Source of the DNA: Welwitschia mirabilis
Taxonomy: Eukaryota > Gnetophyta > Gnetopsida > Welwitschiales
Assembly: GCA_051453625.1 (NCBI GenBank)
Contig: JBOZIK010000001.1
Span: 188,833,184-188,875,293 of the forward strand
Direction of reading: 5' to 3'
Length of the DNA: 42,110 nucleotides
A model generated the notes under the pieces. It searched no databases. It was not told the DNA's origin and worked only from the letters and a program-made list of their open reading frames with translations. The position numbers and the translations under genes were made by a program. Positions 1 to 9,576 of this stretch are shown one piece after another; within the stretch, counting starts at the first letter, position 1; every line of letters begins with the position of its first letter.

Positions 1-472
1 GAAAGGTAGATTTAATTAATGTAATTATATTTACAGTATCTTCTAGTTTTTTAAATAAGGAAAAGGGAAAAATTTCGAGCTTAAAAAACGAAATAAGACA
101 AAATCTTGTCACCAAGAAAAAATTGAATGTTAAAACAGAAATACTAAAAAAACCTTACCAAAACACAAAAATTCTTGTAAAATTTATTGCTTCACAACTG
201 GAAAAGAGAGTTGCAGTGAAAAAAATATTACAAAAAGCTGTTGAACTAACCCAAAAAGAGGATATAGAAGGTATTCGTATTTGAATCGCCAACCCCCTTG
301 GGGGAAGAGAAAGGACTCGTAAGAAAAAAAGAAAAAAATAGGCAGAGTTACTTTGCAAACACTTCGAGCTGAAATGGACTATTGCTCTTATACAGTTTGA
401 ACAATCCACGAAACATTAGGAATTCAACTTTGGATCTTCATGAAAGAACAATTAAAAAAAAGAACTAGTAAG
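1..472 (+). pseudogene. rps3: Plastid-type ribosomal protein S3 fragment (nuclear plastid insertion)
   Basis: Plus-strand translation gives the C-terminal half of a plastid/bacterial-type small-subunit protein S3, which binds 16S rRNA through its KH domain. Recognisable pieces are KPYQNTKILVKFIASQLEKR near 145-210, then VELTQKEDIEGIRI ending at a stop codon near 285, and, after a frame change, VTLQTLRAEMDYCSYTV near 345-400 and LGIQLWIF just before the gap. These match the order of the S3 C-terminal domain. The frame is open back to the window edge, so the left end is cut by the window and the right end by the N run. At least two stops and one frameshift are present, and divergence from a living plastid gene looks high, so this is an old nuclear (or otherwise transferred) copy. 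I see no rpl16 start after the gap. Confidence 0.8.
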
Positions 473-626
473 NNNNNNNNNNNNNNNNNNNNNNNNNNNN
501 NNNNNNNNNNNNNNNNNNNNNNNNNNNNNNNNNNNNNNNNNNNNNNNNNNNNNNNNNNNNNNNNNNNNNNNNNNNNNNNNNNNNNNNNNNNNNNNNNNNN
601 NNNNNNNNNNNNNNNNNNNNNNNNNN
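473..626. other. Assembly gap (N run)
   Basis: There are 154 unresolved bases. Frames running through this stretch have no meaning. Confidence 0.99.
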
Positions 627-754
627 TACCAAAAATCCACAATAAGTTTGTTGTTTATTTATAGAACTTATTGGTTTTTGATTTTGAGTGGGATAACACT
701 AAATTTTTTTTACACAAAAGTTTCTAGAAGAAAAAGTATGCTTTCATAAAGCAA

Positions 755-895
755 AGGCTTTTAACGCATTTCAAGAAGATGATAGCGGATTTAACGCTTT
801 AAGAGGCGTTTATTAAAGAAACGCCTTAATGCATTTCCATAAACAAATGCCTTAACAGGGATTTCAGTGAAAAAACGCCTTAAAAGGCTTCAAAA
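755..895. repeat. Palindrome cluster 1 (GGCGTTT/AAACGCC)
   Basis: Several copies of AACGCCTTAA and its complement are packed together. The clearest palindrome is at 799-829, with arms GGCGTTT (805-811) and AAACGCC (819-825) flanked by TTAA. More single arms lie near 763, 792, 850 and 874. Related clusters occur at 6374-6486 and 10695-10805. The family is unknown to me. Subterminal repeats of a DNA transposon or a MITE are possible. Confidence 0.6.
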
Positions 896-1047
896 GTCAT
901 CACCCACATCACACATCCATTAGGATCACTGGATTTAAGATGATGATATTCTTTAAAACGCGATTGTCCTCTCTTGACGATGGTCTTATCATAGAAAGTC
1001 TTCCTTCCCATAGCAAGAAAAACATGTCCAAATCTAGGGGAAGTTAT
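880..1047 (-). CDS. Short unidentified open frame
   Basis: A 55-codon minus-strand frame with natural-looking composition, including MGRKTFYDKTIVKRGQSRF, ends in a TAA inside palindrome cluster 1. The first in-frame ATG is at 1011. A stop lies directly upstream at 1048-1050. I do not recognise the protein. It may be a terminal exon of a minus-strand gene, or chance. Confidence 0.25.
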   Translation of the reverse strand: MTSPRFGHVFLAMGRKTFYDKTIVKRGQSRFKEYHHLKSSDPNGCVMWVMTFEAF

Positions 1048-1796
1048 TTAATGAGCTCCTCACCTATTCCTTAATACTTGTTGACAATTTTTAATTCTCA
1101 TTGAATGGTAAAAACCTATGCATAACCAATCCAGCCATCATATTTTTTTTGGACAGATCCCTTAGATCCACCGAATTATAGTTTAGTTCAGATCTAAATT
1201 AAGTTATAAAAGAAGCCACTCAAATAAATTCATAAAGAGAATGGAAAAAAAGCAGTAGTAAGATGAGAGGTAAACCATCCATCGATGTTGAAATTTAACT
1301 CATAATGATTGTATGCATATACTTTACAACTATCCTAAAATGTTTCTCAGAGTTTGGCAATTAGACATGTTAAAAACTTTGAAGGGACAAATTCTTAAAA
1401 AAAAAGCTTAAAGCATTATCCCAGATTTCATATTCAGGACATAACAACTTTTCGTCAACAAAAGGTCCTACATACACTAAAAACATGGCCACAGCCTTGA
1501 ACATAATCTGAACACAATCTGGGGAAACAATGTAAAGTGAATGATCTCTTAAATTGCCTCTACTCCTATTTAAATCTGAATCCCCTAAAGACGGATCTCT
1601 CCCTTACATTACTTTCAAAACTTGATTTACCGTGCAGTAGAAATCAATTTTTTCTCATTTGAACTGTAAAATTTAACTATCCTACCTTGCTGTGCAGCAG
1701 AATTACATAGAGATAATAACATCAAGACTATTTTCGGAGGGAAGGATGTAAGTTAGCTGCTAAGCAAGGAGAGATATTTTGTCTTAAGGATCTTGA
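1048..1796. other. Non-coding stretch upstream of the membrane-protein pseudogene
   Basis: No convincing frame is seen on either strand. The DNA is AT-rich and of mixed sequence, without clear repeats. The right end reads like intron sequence, ending in AG at 1797-1798 or 1801-1802 just before the next open frame. Confidence 0.4.
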
Positions 1797-2977
1797 AGTC
1801 AGCATTTGCATGCCATTCCTTATTGGAAGTTTGAGCTACAAGAGAAAAATTTTAGATTTGCAAAGCATCATCATTGGTTCCGAGGAATAGTGAAAATCAT
1901 CCATGCCGGAGACAAGTATAAAGGTTGGCACCATGAAATCGAAGACGCAATTGTTGCTTGCTCTCTGTTAAATTCCAAGGTGCATTTTTTGATCTCTGTA
2001 AAACTCATGCACTGCATCTTCCGGTTTTGTATCGTAAAAATGGATGACCTATGTGTTGTAGATACCCAGGTAACTAAGGATACAAAGTGCTCGCATCGAT
2101 TTAAGGGCTTCATAGTGAAGGATACCTTCAACTTCTTCCAGATCGTAAGAAGATCCAAAAGATATCAGGAGCTCAAGAAAGTGATAGGGCATAGACATGT
2201 TAGTGCAAAGCTAAAAAGACTACTGGAGGGTCCAGGCACAGAAGCAGGTAAAGTGGCAACCTATAAACTTATGAAAGGTCTAGAAGAACAAGAGGTATGT
2301 GCGGGTTCATTATTTTTGGCTAAGCTCTATAACTACATTGTTTTAAGAGATGAAAACAAGTGATGCAGAACAAGAGTCCTAGTCTTTCACTTTTCAACTT
2401 ATTTTTCAGATGTTGCTGGAAAATCTTAGCAGAAAAAGAATCTTCTTACTGGTATTCCCTACGAGGTTTCCAGAAGAAATGGAGAAGAATAATGAGAAAA
2501 TTATTGAAGGGCTAAAGGAAAAGTGTATTGGAACAGAAGACATAAAAACCATATGCACAAGAAATGAGCTGTCAATAAAGTTCAACGAATGGGTGTTGAA
2601 AAACACTCTGTGGATTCTTCTGGAGAGCTGAAAATGCTTAGGGAAGAGGCTGCTTTAGTTCTATTGGATGAATTTATCACTTCGATAAGCATGGTTGTAG
2701 TGGTCATATCAGCAGTAGGCATTCTAGTAGTAGGATCTCTAAAAAATACTTACACTAGATCACAAGTTGCATGTCAGGTAAAATAAGAAGTAAATCTAAA
2801 ATTGAAAGGAACACAACTTACATTTCTTTTATCATTCTTACCTCAGACATCTAACGTGACTCTTTTATACCTTTTCCTTGATAGCCTTCTGTTGTATCTT
2901 CTGTCATTGCTGCTCTTACAACTACTACAACCACTCTCATTGCGATATCATGGATCCTTCAAACAATAATAACATAA
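1797..2977 (+). pseudogene. Broken gene of unknown family with two C-terminal membrane helices
   Basis: Three plus-strand blocks read as one protein in order. Block 1 (about 1797-2363) includes LLEGPGTEAGKVATYKLMKG. Block 2 (2410-2631) includes LLVFPTRFPEEMEKN and ICTRNELSIKFNEW. Block 3 (about 2629-2777) includes EEAALVLLDEFITSISMVVV. Block 3 is spliced to 2885-2977 through a clean phase-0 intron (GT at 2778, AG at 2883-2884), giving a second hydrophobic segment ending in ISWILQTIIT and a stop at 2975-2977. The N-terminal blocks are charged and helical, and the end has two membrane helices. No in-frame ATG opens block 1, so upstream exons are missing or lost. A stop plus frame change separates blocks 1 and 2, and a second frame change at about 2620-2640 separates blocks 2 and 3, so the copy is probably dead. 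I do not recognise the family, so no function is proposed. Confidence 0.6.
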
Positions 2978-3534
2978 CAAAAAAGTAAAAAAATGCTAGA
3001 AGTCTGATCATAAAAATTGTCAAAAAACTATAAAAATTATATTCTCTCTTGATCTTCACTTCTAGTCCCTTCTTAATACATGATAATATCTTCTTTAAGC
3101 CTTAGGATAAAACATACAGGGCATTATGTCTGCATCTATTTGTTGGACAATGCATGCATAGTAATAAAAAAGGTTATAATCCCAGTCATCATACATGAGA
3201 TGCATAGCCATGGTAATCTTCTTCATCCAATGCAAACATAAATATTATTATTTTACTTTTAAATTAAGGAATCCATTCTGCAACATATGTACTATGCACA
3301 CCAGTCATGGCTTTCTGTACTATGCATGCTAGTTATGGTTTAAGGCGTGGAAACCTTTAGATCAACAGACGTGTGTTGCTAATTTTGGTATTTGCAATCT
3401 ATGACATAAGCAGATCGTGTGTGTCACAGAATCATTCAGACGCTTTAGTAAGACTGACTGAAAATTGCAATATTTAAGAGAGCTGCTTGCACTTAGGATG
3501 GAATAAAAGACTATATTTAATAATCAAGTAGAAA
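2978..3534. other. Downstream non-coding region
   Basis: No coding frame is visible. A short local repeat around 'actatgcac/actatgcatgc' occurs near 3290-3330. This is probably the 3' flank of the gene at 1797-2977. Confidence 0.4.
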
Positions 3535-4396
3535 AATGGAAGTTCTATTTTTCAGCAATAGTGTATGGTTTTTCACTTTAGTGTGAAATTATTACTGTCA
3601 TTTTAACCTTTGGAAACAAGATGAATGTCTGAACTTGAAGATAATAATAAGCAAGTTATAAATATTCTTGAATTGGACTGATGTTGTTCTGTGACCTCTT
3701 TGTTAACCCTTTTGCCGCTAAAAAAACACTTTTTACAGTGCCTTGCATGCTTATAAGGACAGGATTCTGCCTTGCTTGCTGGTATTAATGCAGGGCTTCA
3801 AAAGCTTCCTATAGACTACAATGTAGAGAGCTATAACAAAAAAGGATTGCACAAAACACTATAACCAGTACTTTCATGAAGGATTGCTTGTAATAAATAA
3901 GATTTGAGACATTACTGAAAGTTGTTACAATTCAAAAACTATGGACTCTAAAAGACCTGGTGTTGAATGGAAGTTCTATTTTCCAGCAATCGTGTATGCT
4001 TTTTCACTTTAGTGTGAAATTATTACTATCATTTTAATCTTTGGAAACAAGATGAATGTCTGAACTTGAAGACAATAATAAGCAAGTTAAATATATTCTT
4101 GAATTGGACTGATGCTGTTCTGCGACCTCTTTCTTAACCCTTTTACTACTAAAAAAACACTTCTTTACAGTGCCTTGCATGCTTATAAGGACAGGATTCT
4201 GACTTGCTTACTGGTACTGATGCAGGGCTTCAAAATCTTCCTATAGACTATAATGTAGAGAGCTATAACAAATAAGGATTGCACAGAACACTATAACCAG
4301 TACTTTCATAAGGATTACTTGTAACAAATAAGATTTGAGGCATTACTGAAAGTTGTTCCAATTCAAAAACTATGGACACTAAAATGCCTGATGTTG
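3535..4396. repeat. Direct tandem duplication, period 431 bp, two copies
   Basis: Copy 1 (3535-3965) and copy 2 (3966-4396) align almost end to end. For example TGGAAGTTCTATTTTTCAG starts at 3537 and its near-identical partner at 3968. Both end in attcaaaaactatggac followed by a similar tail. Differences are scattered substitutions and 1-bp indels. No coding frame is maintained in either copy. The period is uniform and the copies abut, so this is a segmental tandem duplication, not dispersed repeats. Confidence 0.9.
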
Positions 4397-5173
4397 ATCC
4401 TTTAGTAGTTCCATAGGAATGAACACTTCCAGTGCTTTGGATTAAATTCCAACTTCTTAGAATTTAGTTTTACCATAAACTAATGAAGCTACAAAGTCTA
4501 ATGTAGGCACAAAGAAGATGAAAAAAGACAAATTATATGTTGCAGGATGCCATTATGAAATCGCTTGAAAATAAAATCAGTATTGGAGATAAATTTTTTG
4601 AAACAAAATCACACATCGAGGCTATTGCAGCAAAAACAAATGCTTCTAGATATCAAAGTGCACAGCTTTAATATCCTCTCAACAGTTTAATGAATCTAAA
4701 TTTCAGTGAGGTTTAATACTTGATAGAAAATATCTTCATGTTTAATTTCATAATCCTCTCAATGGATTAATGAAAAAAATGACCTCTGCATATCTGCCTA
4801 TCACAAAGCAGTATGCACATGAGAATATTAACACCTCTCAGGAGATGATGAGAGAAAATGATTCATGGCCTAACGTCTTATGGAAAATTCACGTAAGGCA
4901 TTAGAGTAGTCATACCAAAGACATTAAGAAACATCTAAGGTACCAAAAAATTTGGCTGCACATGTCATATGGATTCTTTGGTAGTAGAATGGGGGTTTTG
5001 ATGGCTATGCTTCTTTAATGTACTACAAAATCACAGTTCTATGAAAATATCAAATTATTCACCAAGACAATCCCACAAGAAATTTCAATGATATTTCATC
5101 CTAGAGCAAACAAAATTCTGTTTCAGACAATGGAAAATAGAATAAGAAATTAAGAGTACGAAGAAGAGTAGGG
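4397..5173. other. Non-coding stretch
   Basis: No credible frame is seen. A short repeated phrase, tcctctcaa followed by tttaatgaa or attaatgaa, occurs near 4672 and 4752. Confidence 0.4.
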
Positions 5174-5371
5174 TTAAAGGTGATAGAACGTACATGATTT
5201 AGAATCTTTGCAAAGCTGAGTGAAACCATCCTCTTCCTTCATCCAATGTTGGTCTATTAATAGGCTCTTAAAAATGAACTCAAAGCAGGGAAACTTAATC
5301 ATTCCATTGTTATTCCTGCTCCCCTTACTTTCTTTAGCAGTGTCACTCATACCTTTAGTCCTAACAATCAT
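5174..5371 (-). CDS. Unidentified small open frame, possible exon
   Basis: The frame has 65 codons on the minus strand, starting MIVRTKGMSDTAKESKGSR, hydrophilic and of natural composition. The overlapping plus-strand frame (5220-5474) is hydrophobic in the way a reverse reading of polar codons tends to be, so I prefer the minus strand. A GT at the end of the useful sequence (near 5191) could be a splice donor. No family is recognised. The CpG-richer segment at 6045-6330 could hold a 5' exon of the same minus-strand gene, but this is inference only. Confidence 0.25.
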   Translation of the reverse strand: MIVRTKGMSDTAKESKGSRNNNGMIKFPCFEFIFKSLLIDQHWMKEEDGFTQLCKDSKSCTFYHL

Positions 5372-6044
5372 GGCTTACTTTGCTTTTGAAATGTATGTGA
5401 AGTCTCTCGAATCGCTGATGCATTTTATTCAGTGGAAGCGCCTCACTTCACTTGTTTTTTTTGCTTGTGATTGAAAGCTGTGTGCTACATTAGAGCGGTC
5501 CAAGATAACCTAAACCAACAATTGAAACAAGAGCAGAATCAGAAGCAAAATCAGGCTATGCTTTTTGTTCCTCTTGTGCTTGCAGAATCACAGATGCCCA
5601 TGTATTAGAGATAAAAGGATTATGTTACAAATCAGCAGAGCTAAGCATTTTTAGCCCTAATATTTTCCAAAGGGGCATCAACCATACGTAAGATCTTCAT
5701 CGAACAAAATCCTATCACGAAATTCTGCAGAAACAAACCCTAACAGAATCATAGGAAAAAAAAGTTTTCGTAATCAACAAAATTTGTGCAATAGAAAAAC
5801 TTTAAATAAGTCTAGCATAGAGCCTTATGAACCTACATTTAGCTAAACAGATTATCAATAAAAATCAGGGGATTTTAGGTATCGATATTTTTGTAAGTAA
5901 CGCTTAAAGAAGTGAAAGCAAATTTGGCTTTCGACTCAGTAATCCAGTTGAGAATTTTCTGCTGTAAGTTTAATGAATTTACACCAGTGAGAATGGCTTC
6001 GCATGAAAGGATTCATTAATTTTTTTGAATCTCACTTGTAGAGG
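5372..6044. other. Non-coding or intronic stretch
   Basis: No long frame is seen. A short minus-strand run, MVDAPLENIRAKNA, lies near 5651-5695 and stops soon after. AAACCCTAAC occurs near 5740, a motif common in plant 5' regions, but there is no clear promoter. Confidence 0.35.
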
Positions 6045-6330
6045 CTACCTCAACAAAATTAGAAAAAACCCAAAAGTAACGAGTCCTTTGCAGTGGGGCG
6101 AAATGAAGGCGAAATGAAGCGTTGGTTTCTTAGCGTCTGTGAAGGTTCTCTCTCTCTTCTTGTGCGCTTGTAGCCTCTCGAATATTGCCGTCTGCCTATT
6201 CTTCTCCTCATTGCTTATTGCCCTGCTCTTAGTTCTACTTGAAGTCGCGACTCTACTCACAGTTCTGCTTGCAGTCGTGCCCGCGCTGTGTTTTCAAAAG
6301 AAACGCGTGAGGTTTTTTGGCTTTTCGTAA
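6045..6330 (-). other. CpG-richer segment with open frames on both strands
   Basis: Base composition changes sharply here, with many C, G and CpG in an otherwise AT-rich region. The minus strand is open for 71 codons (RTKSRAISNEEKNRQTAIF), basic and hydrophilic. The plus strand is open and leucine-rich, likely the mirror reading. This could be the 5' exon or promoter-proximal part of a minus-strand gene whose upstream side carries palindrome cluster 2. No protein family is recognised. Confidence 0.3.
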
Positions 6331-6373
6331 TGAGGGACTATTTCGACGTAGCATTTTAGGCTTGTTTTGGAGA

Positions 6374-6486
6374 TTTTAAGGCGTTTTTCTGAAATGAACG
6401 CCTTAAAAAGTCTCTTTTTTTTTTTTTTTCTCCCCCTCTTTTGCAGGAGCTTTTAAGCCATTTATTTTGTCAAAACGCCTTAAAAA
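6374..6486. repeat. Palindrome cluster 2 (perfect 12-bp arms)
   Basis: TTTTAAGGCGTT at 6374-6385 pairs perfectly with AACGCCTTAAAA at 6397-6408 across an 11-nt loop. A second, imperfect palindrome at 6451-6486 has arms TTTTAAGCCATTT and AAAACGCCTTAAAA. Between them is a run of T and C (6411-6440). The same architecture is seen in cluster 1 and, in diverged form, in cluster 3. Confidence 0.75.
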
Positions 6487-7292
6487 CACCTTATACTTGG
6501 TTTTTACTTTAAGCATCTTCTTGGTGTTGATTTTTTCACGTACCTCTTGGGTCAAAAAAGGGGTCCATGTTATTCTAATTAATCTCCCTAGCTCATCACA
6601 GATCAAAGGTATGTAAAAACAAGTTTAAACTAGTTTCAGGCAAGTTCTAGAAGGTTTCTAATAGAGCCTATAAGACACAAAGGTTCCTAGGTTTACATAG
6701 AGTATTCAAGGAAAATTTTAGAGTGTTTGATCACAGAAGCCAATAGTACTAATCAGGATAGGCAGAGGCATCGATTAGAATGCAAATTTGATAAAAAAAA
6801 ATAGTTATTTACATAATTCTCATGAGTCGATTAGCATATTGGGGTCATAGAAAGATAAAACAAAAACAAAAAAACATAAGCAAACGTGAGCCCAAGTTTA
6901 ACAAAATGATAAAAATTTTTTAGATTTTTAATTTTTGTAATGAAATAAATTTATAGAACAAAAAATTAAAAAGTGAATTATAAAAATATAATAGCAAGAA
7001 AAACATGCAACATGAGTTAAATTTTTTCTCCTTAAGCAACTTGTGAAAACACACTATTAAACCTACAAACAAAATAATTTAGAATAAACAAAAGCAAACT
7101 TAAAACTAGATCAATTCAAGTATCATTGGAATGAGGAATATTAACCACTAGAAAACAGACATAAGGAAAGAAAAGTCATGTCAGTTCAGGTATTACTAAA
7201 GTGATCAGTACCCCCACTAAAAAAATAAAAACTAATAATAGAACTTGCAAAAAATATGATAGGTGCTATTTTGGGCTATTAACACATCATTA
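6487..7292 (-). mobile_element. Leader or gag-proximal remnant of a minus-strand Ty3/gypsy element
   Basis: This sequence lies immediately downstream (minus sense) of a primer-binding site, so it should be the 5' leader of the element whose 5' LTR begins at 7316. No gag frame survives and the DNA is AT-rich. The element must be truncated somewhere before 6486, because gene-like sequence follows. The exact break is not visible. Confidence 0.4.
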
Positions 7293-7310
7293 TCCTTGGC
7301 AATGGCACCA
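7293..7310 (-). other. Retrotransposon primer-binding site
   Basis: Minus-strand reading is TGGTGCCATTGCCAAGGA, close to the TGGCGCCGTTGCCGGGGA-type site known from plant Athila/Tat-like Ty3/gypsy elements. It sits 5 nt inside the LTR edge. The differences are mostly C-to-T and G-to-A changes. Confidence 0.75.
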
Positions 7311-7315
7311 AAACC

Positions 7316-8808
7316 TGATTGTGTTTTACAATAAACAAGATTTAACTGAGTTTGCATTTAATATCATCCTTTCCACTAGGATAACTAATATAGTGTTTTG
7401 AAGTTTACCACTCTTGATCCTTGCAAGTTATAATTTAGAAATAAAAGGAAATAGAGAAAAGAGTTGAGAATAATTTTGGTTGAAAGTTTAACTTGAAAAA
7501 GAAGAGAAGCAAGATATCTCCAAGGTTTCTCCAATTTATTTACGAGTAATCCTCCACTCCAATATTATCCAATGCTTTTCTTGTAATATACTTAAAACTA
7601 TCAAGTATTTTTTGTTTAGATTATAGTGACATAATCTCATTCACTATATGAATGATGATGATCTCAACTGCCACTTGATCTTTTGTAGCCTAAAAAGAAT
7701 AATAAAAAGTAAGAATCCTAAATACTTAAGATCTCAATTGTTTGAACTAAAAAGAAATAGAAAAAAAGGAAACAGAAAAAAGAGTTGAGAATAATATTGG
7801 TTGGAACTTTAACTTGAAAAAGAAGAGAAGCAAGATAGCTTTAAGGTTTCACTAGTTTATTTACCAGTAATCCTCCACTCCAATATTATCCAATGCTTTT
7901 CTTGCAGTACACTTAAAACTATTAATTATTTTTGGCTTAAATTATGATGACATAATCTCATTCACTATATGAGTGACGGTGATCTCAATTGCCACTTGAT
8001 CTTTTGCAGCCCTAAAAACAATAATAAAAAGTAAGAACTATAGGTACTTAAGATCCAAAAAATATAAAGGCTTACATCAAGTGATTAAAGAACTTACTCA
8101 AACAAAATAAAGCTTGACAGTTAACTTGTTACCTAAGCATCACAAGTCTAAAGTAATTCATGACTTGAAATCGAAACTAAACAACTCTATATATTAAGAA
8201 AATAACACTTTAAAATAAAGGAAAAAGGATGTTGGTAGGACTTCTTAAGTGATCCTTAAACTCACTTCCCAAATAATTGCTTCAAAGGCCATTACAATTG
8301 ATGCTCTAAAGGTTTTAGACTTCTCCAAAGCCAAATATATTACAATGGAGGACTCAAAACCCTTTTATAAGGAGAGATGAGGGTAAGGGATGGTTACAAA
8401 CCTTTGGCTTATAGCGTTAGGTGAATAGTTACAAAATGATGGCATTAGATAGGACGATTCATCATCTTTTATAATTAGTAGAGGTTCTTATGACGAGGCT
8501 AACACTTGGCTCCTAAATGCTATTGCTACTACCAACTACTGTCGTTGTCATCTAGATTTACTATTATCCCACTCAAGCATATCACATGACACTGCAACAT
8601 GTTGTCATCACCGTCATGTATCATCAAGGATGCAAGTTACTTAATATGTGGAATTAGATCAAGCCCATAATTGCATTTAATCCAATTTTTCCTGACAAGC
8701 CAAGAATGTATAAATGAAGCCAATTTGTGCAAATTGACTAGTGGCATTGGGTAACCTAGGTAGTGACACTAGCATTTTATCTTATATTATCATCAAATTT
8801 TAAGCATG
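7316..8808 (-). mobile_element. 5' LTR of a minus-strand Ty3/gypsy-type element
   Basis: It begins (plus sense) with TGATTGTG next to the primer-binding site and ends near AAGCATG at 8808. On the minus strand there is a promoter-like TTATAAAAGGG (8360-8370). The right half matches the LTR-like sequence at 35510-36643: both carry ccttttataag, cctttggctt(a/g)tag and atgacataatctcatt-type blocks. The length of about 1.5 kb fits LTRs of this class. The right edge is approximate because no partner LTR with intact ends is in the window. Confidence 0.65.
7441..8060. repeat. Tandem duplication within the LTR, period about 321 bp
   Basis: GAGTTGAGAATAAT at 7461 recurs at 7782. The following blocks (aacttgaaaaagaagagaag, taatcctccactccaata, cacttgatcttttg) recur in the same order and spacing. 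The related LTR at 35510 carries only one copy, so the duplication arose in this copy or its sublineage. Confidence 0.85.
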
Positions 8809-8942
8809 CCCTCCAAATGTGATAATTATCCTTCAAATGTCATGAGGAAAATGATGAGCCCAAAATTATTACGGAAAATCAATAGAAGACATGTTTTTAT
8901 GATAAATCAGTTGTATTGATGTCTTTCATGGAGATAAATTAG

Positions 8943-9482
8943 TTCATTAACTTGATTGTAACATCAATTTTTACATGTTCCTAGCCATCTTGACTTGCTT
9001 TATCCCTTAGGAATCTTAGCAGTGTCACTTCTATATGGGATTCCAAGGTCTTTATTTCAGATCCTAATTTCTTGGGTTTGTCAAGAAAGCTATTGTTTAT
9101 GCTACCCACAAAAAAATTTTGTTGAATCCTTTAGACTTTTAATTCCATTGGGATAACCCACAACTCCTTGAGTCTTTTTATGTTCTCTTTCTCTTTCCCC
9201 ATCATTCTTGCTTGAAACCAAATCAGATGCCCTTTCAAACAACCCATCAAAGATCCTATTACCACTTCTCCAAATTCAACATTGTCAAGGCCTCTTTCTT
9301 TTTCTCTCTGCTTTACATCATATCTAAATTCTTCTGCGTCTCTTTCAAAACACTATAAAGCTTATGTAGAGCATCCTTTGTAGGCTTCTGCTTCTTTCGT
9401 ATCTCATCAATCTTGGCCTCTTCAGTGTTCTCTACAGCTCTGACCAGTGCGATGGCGATTTCCCCTTCTTCAATGATGGGTC
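8943..9482 (-). pseudogene. Unidentified helical protein, broken exon(s)
   Basis: A minus-strand acceptor (TTTCTTACAG ending at about 9482) is followed by a charged helical reading, including EEGEIAIALVRAVENTEEAK and ALHKLYSVLKETQKNLDMM, with a stop at 9313-9315. After a frame change near 9285 a second reading continues: VEFGEVVIGSLMGCLKGH, then KENIKRLKELWVIPMELKV, a stop, and NNSFLDKPKKLGSEIKTLES to another stop at 8981-8983. The residues look like a real, mostly alpha-helical protein with at least one frameshift and two stops. I do not recognise the family. It lies just downstream of the P450 remnant on the same strand, but a P450 would not carry this as an exon, so it is a separate gene. 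Confidence 0.5.
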
Positions 9483-9576
9483 TGTAAGAAAGGGACCTAC
9501 TCTATAAGAAGATTGATAGAAGTGAAGAAATGCAGGTTTAACTTAAAGTAAAAAGCTAAATGTCGCTTTAAGTATC

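Noticed and set aside
155-409. 84-codon minus-strand open frame
   Set aside because: It is the reverse shadow of the plus-strand rps3 remnant.
424-664. Open frames spanning the first N run
   Set aside because: Most of their length is unresolved bases.
6139-6330. Leucine-rich plus-strand frame resembling a signal or membrane peptide
   Set aside because: Antisense readings of basic, Glu/Lys/Arg-rich coding often look hydrophobic. No upstream or downstream support for a plus-strand gene is seen.
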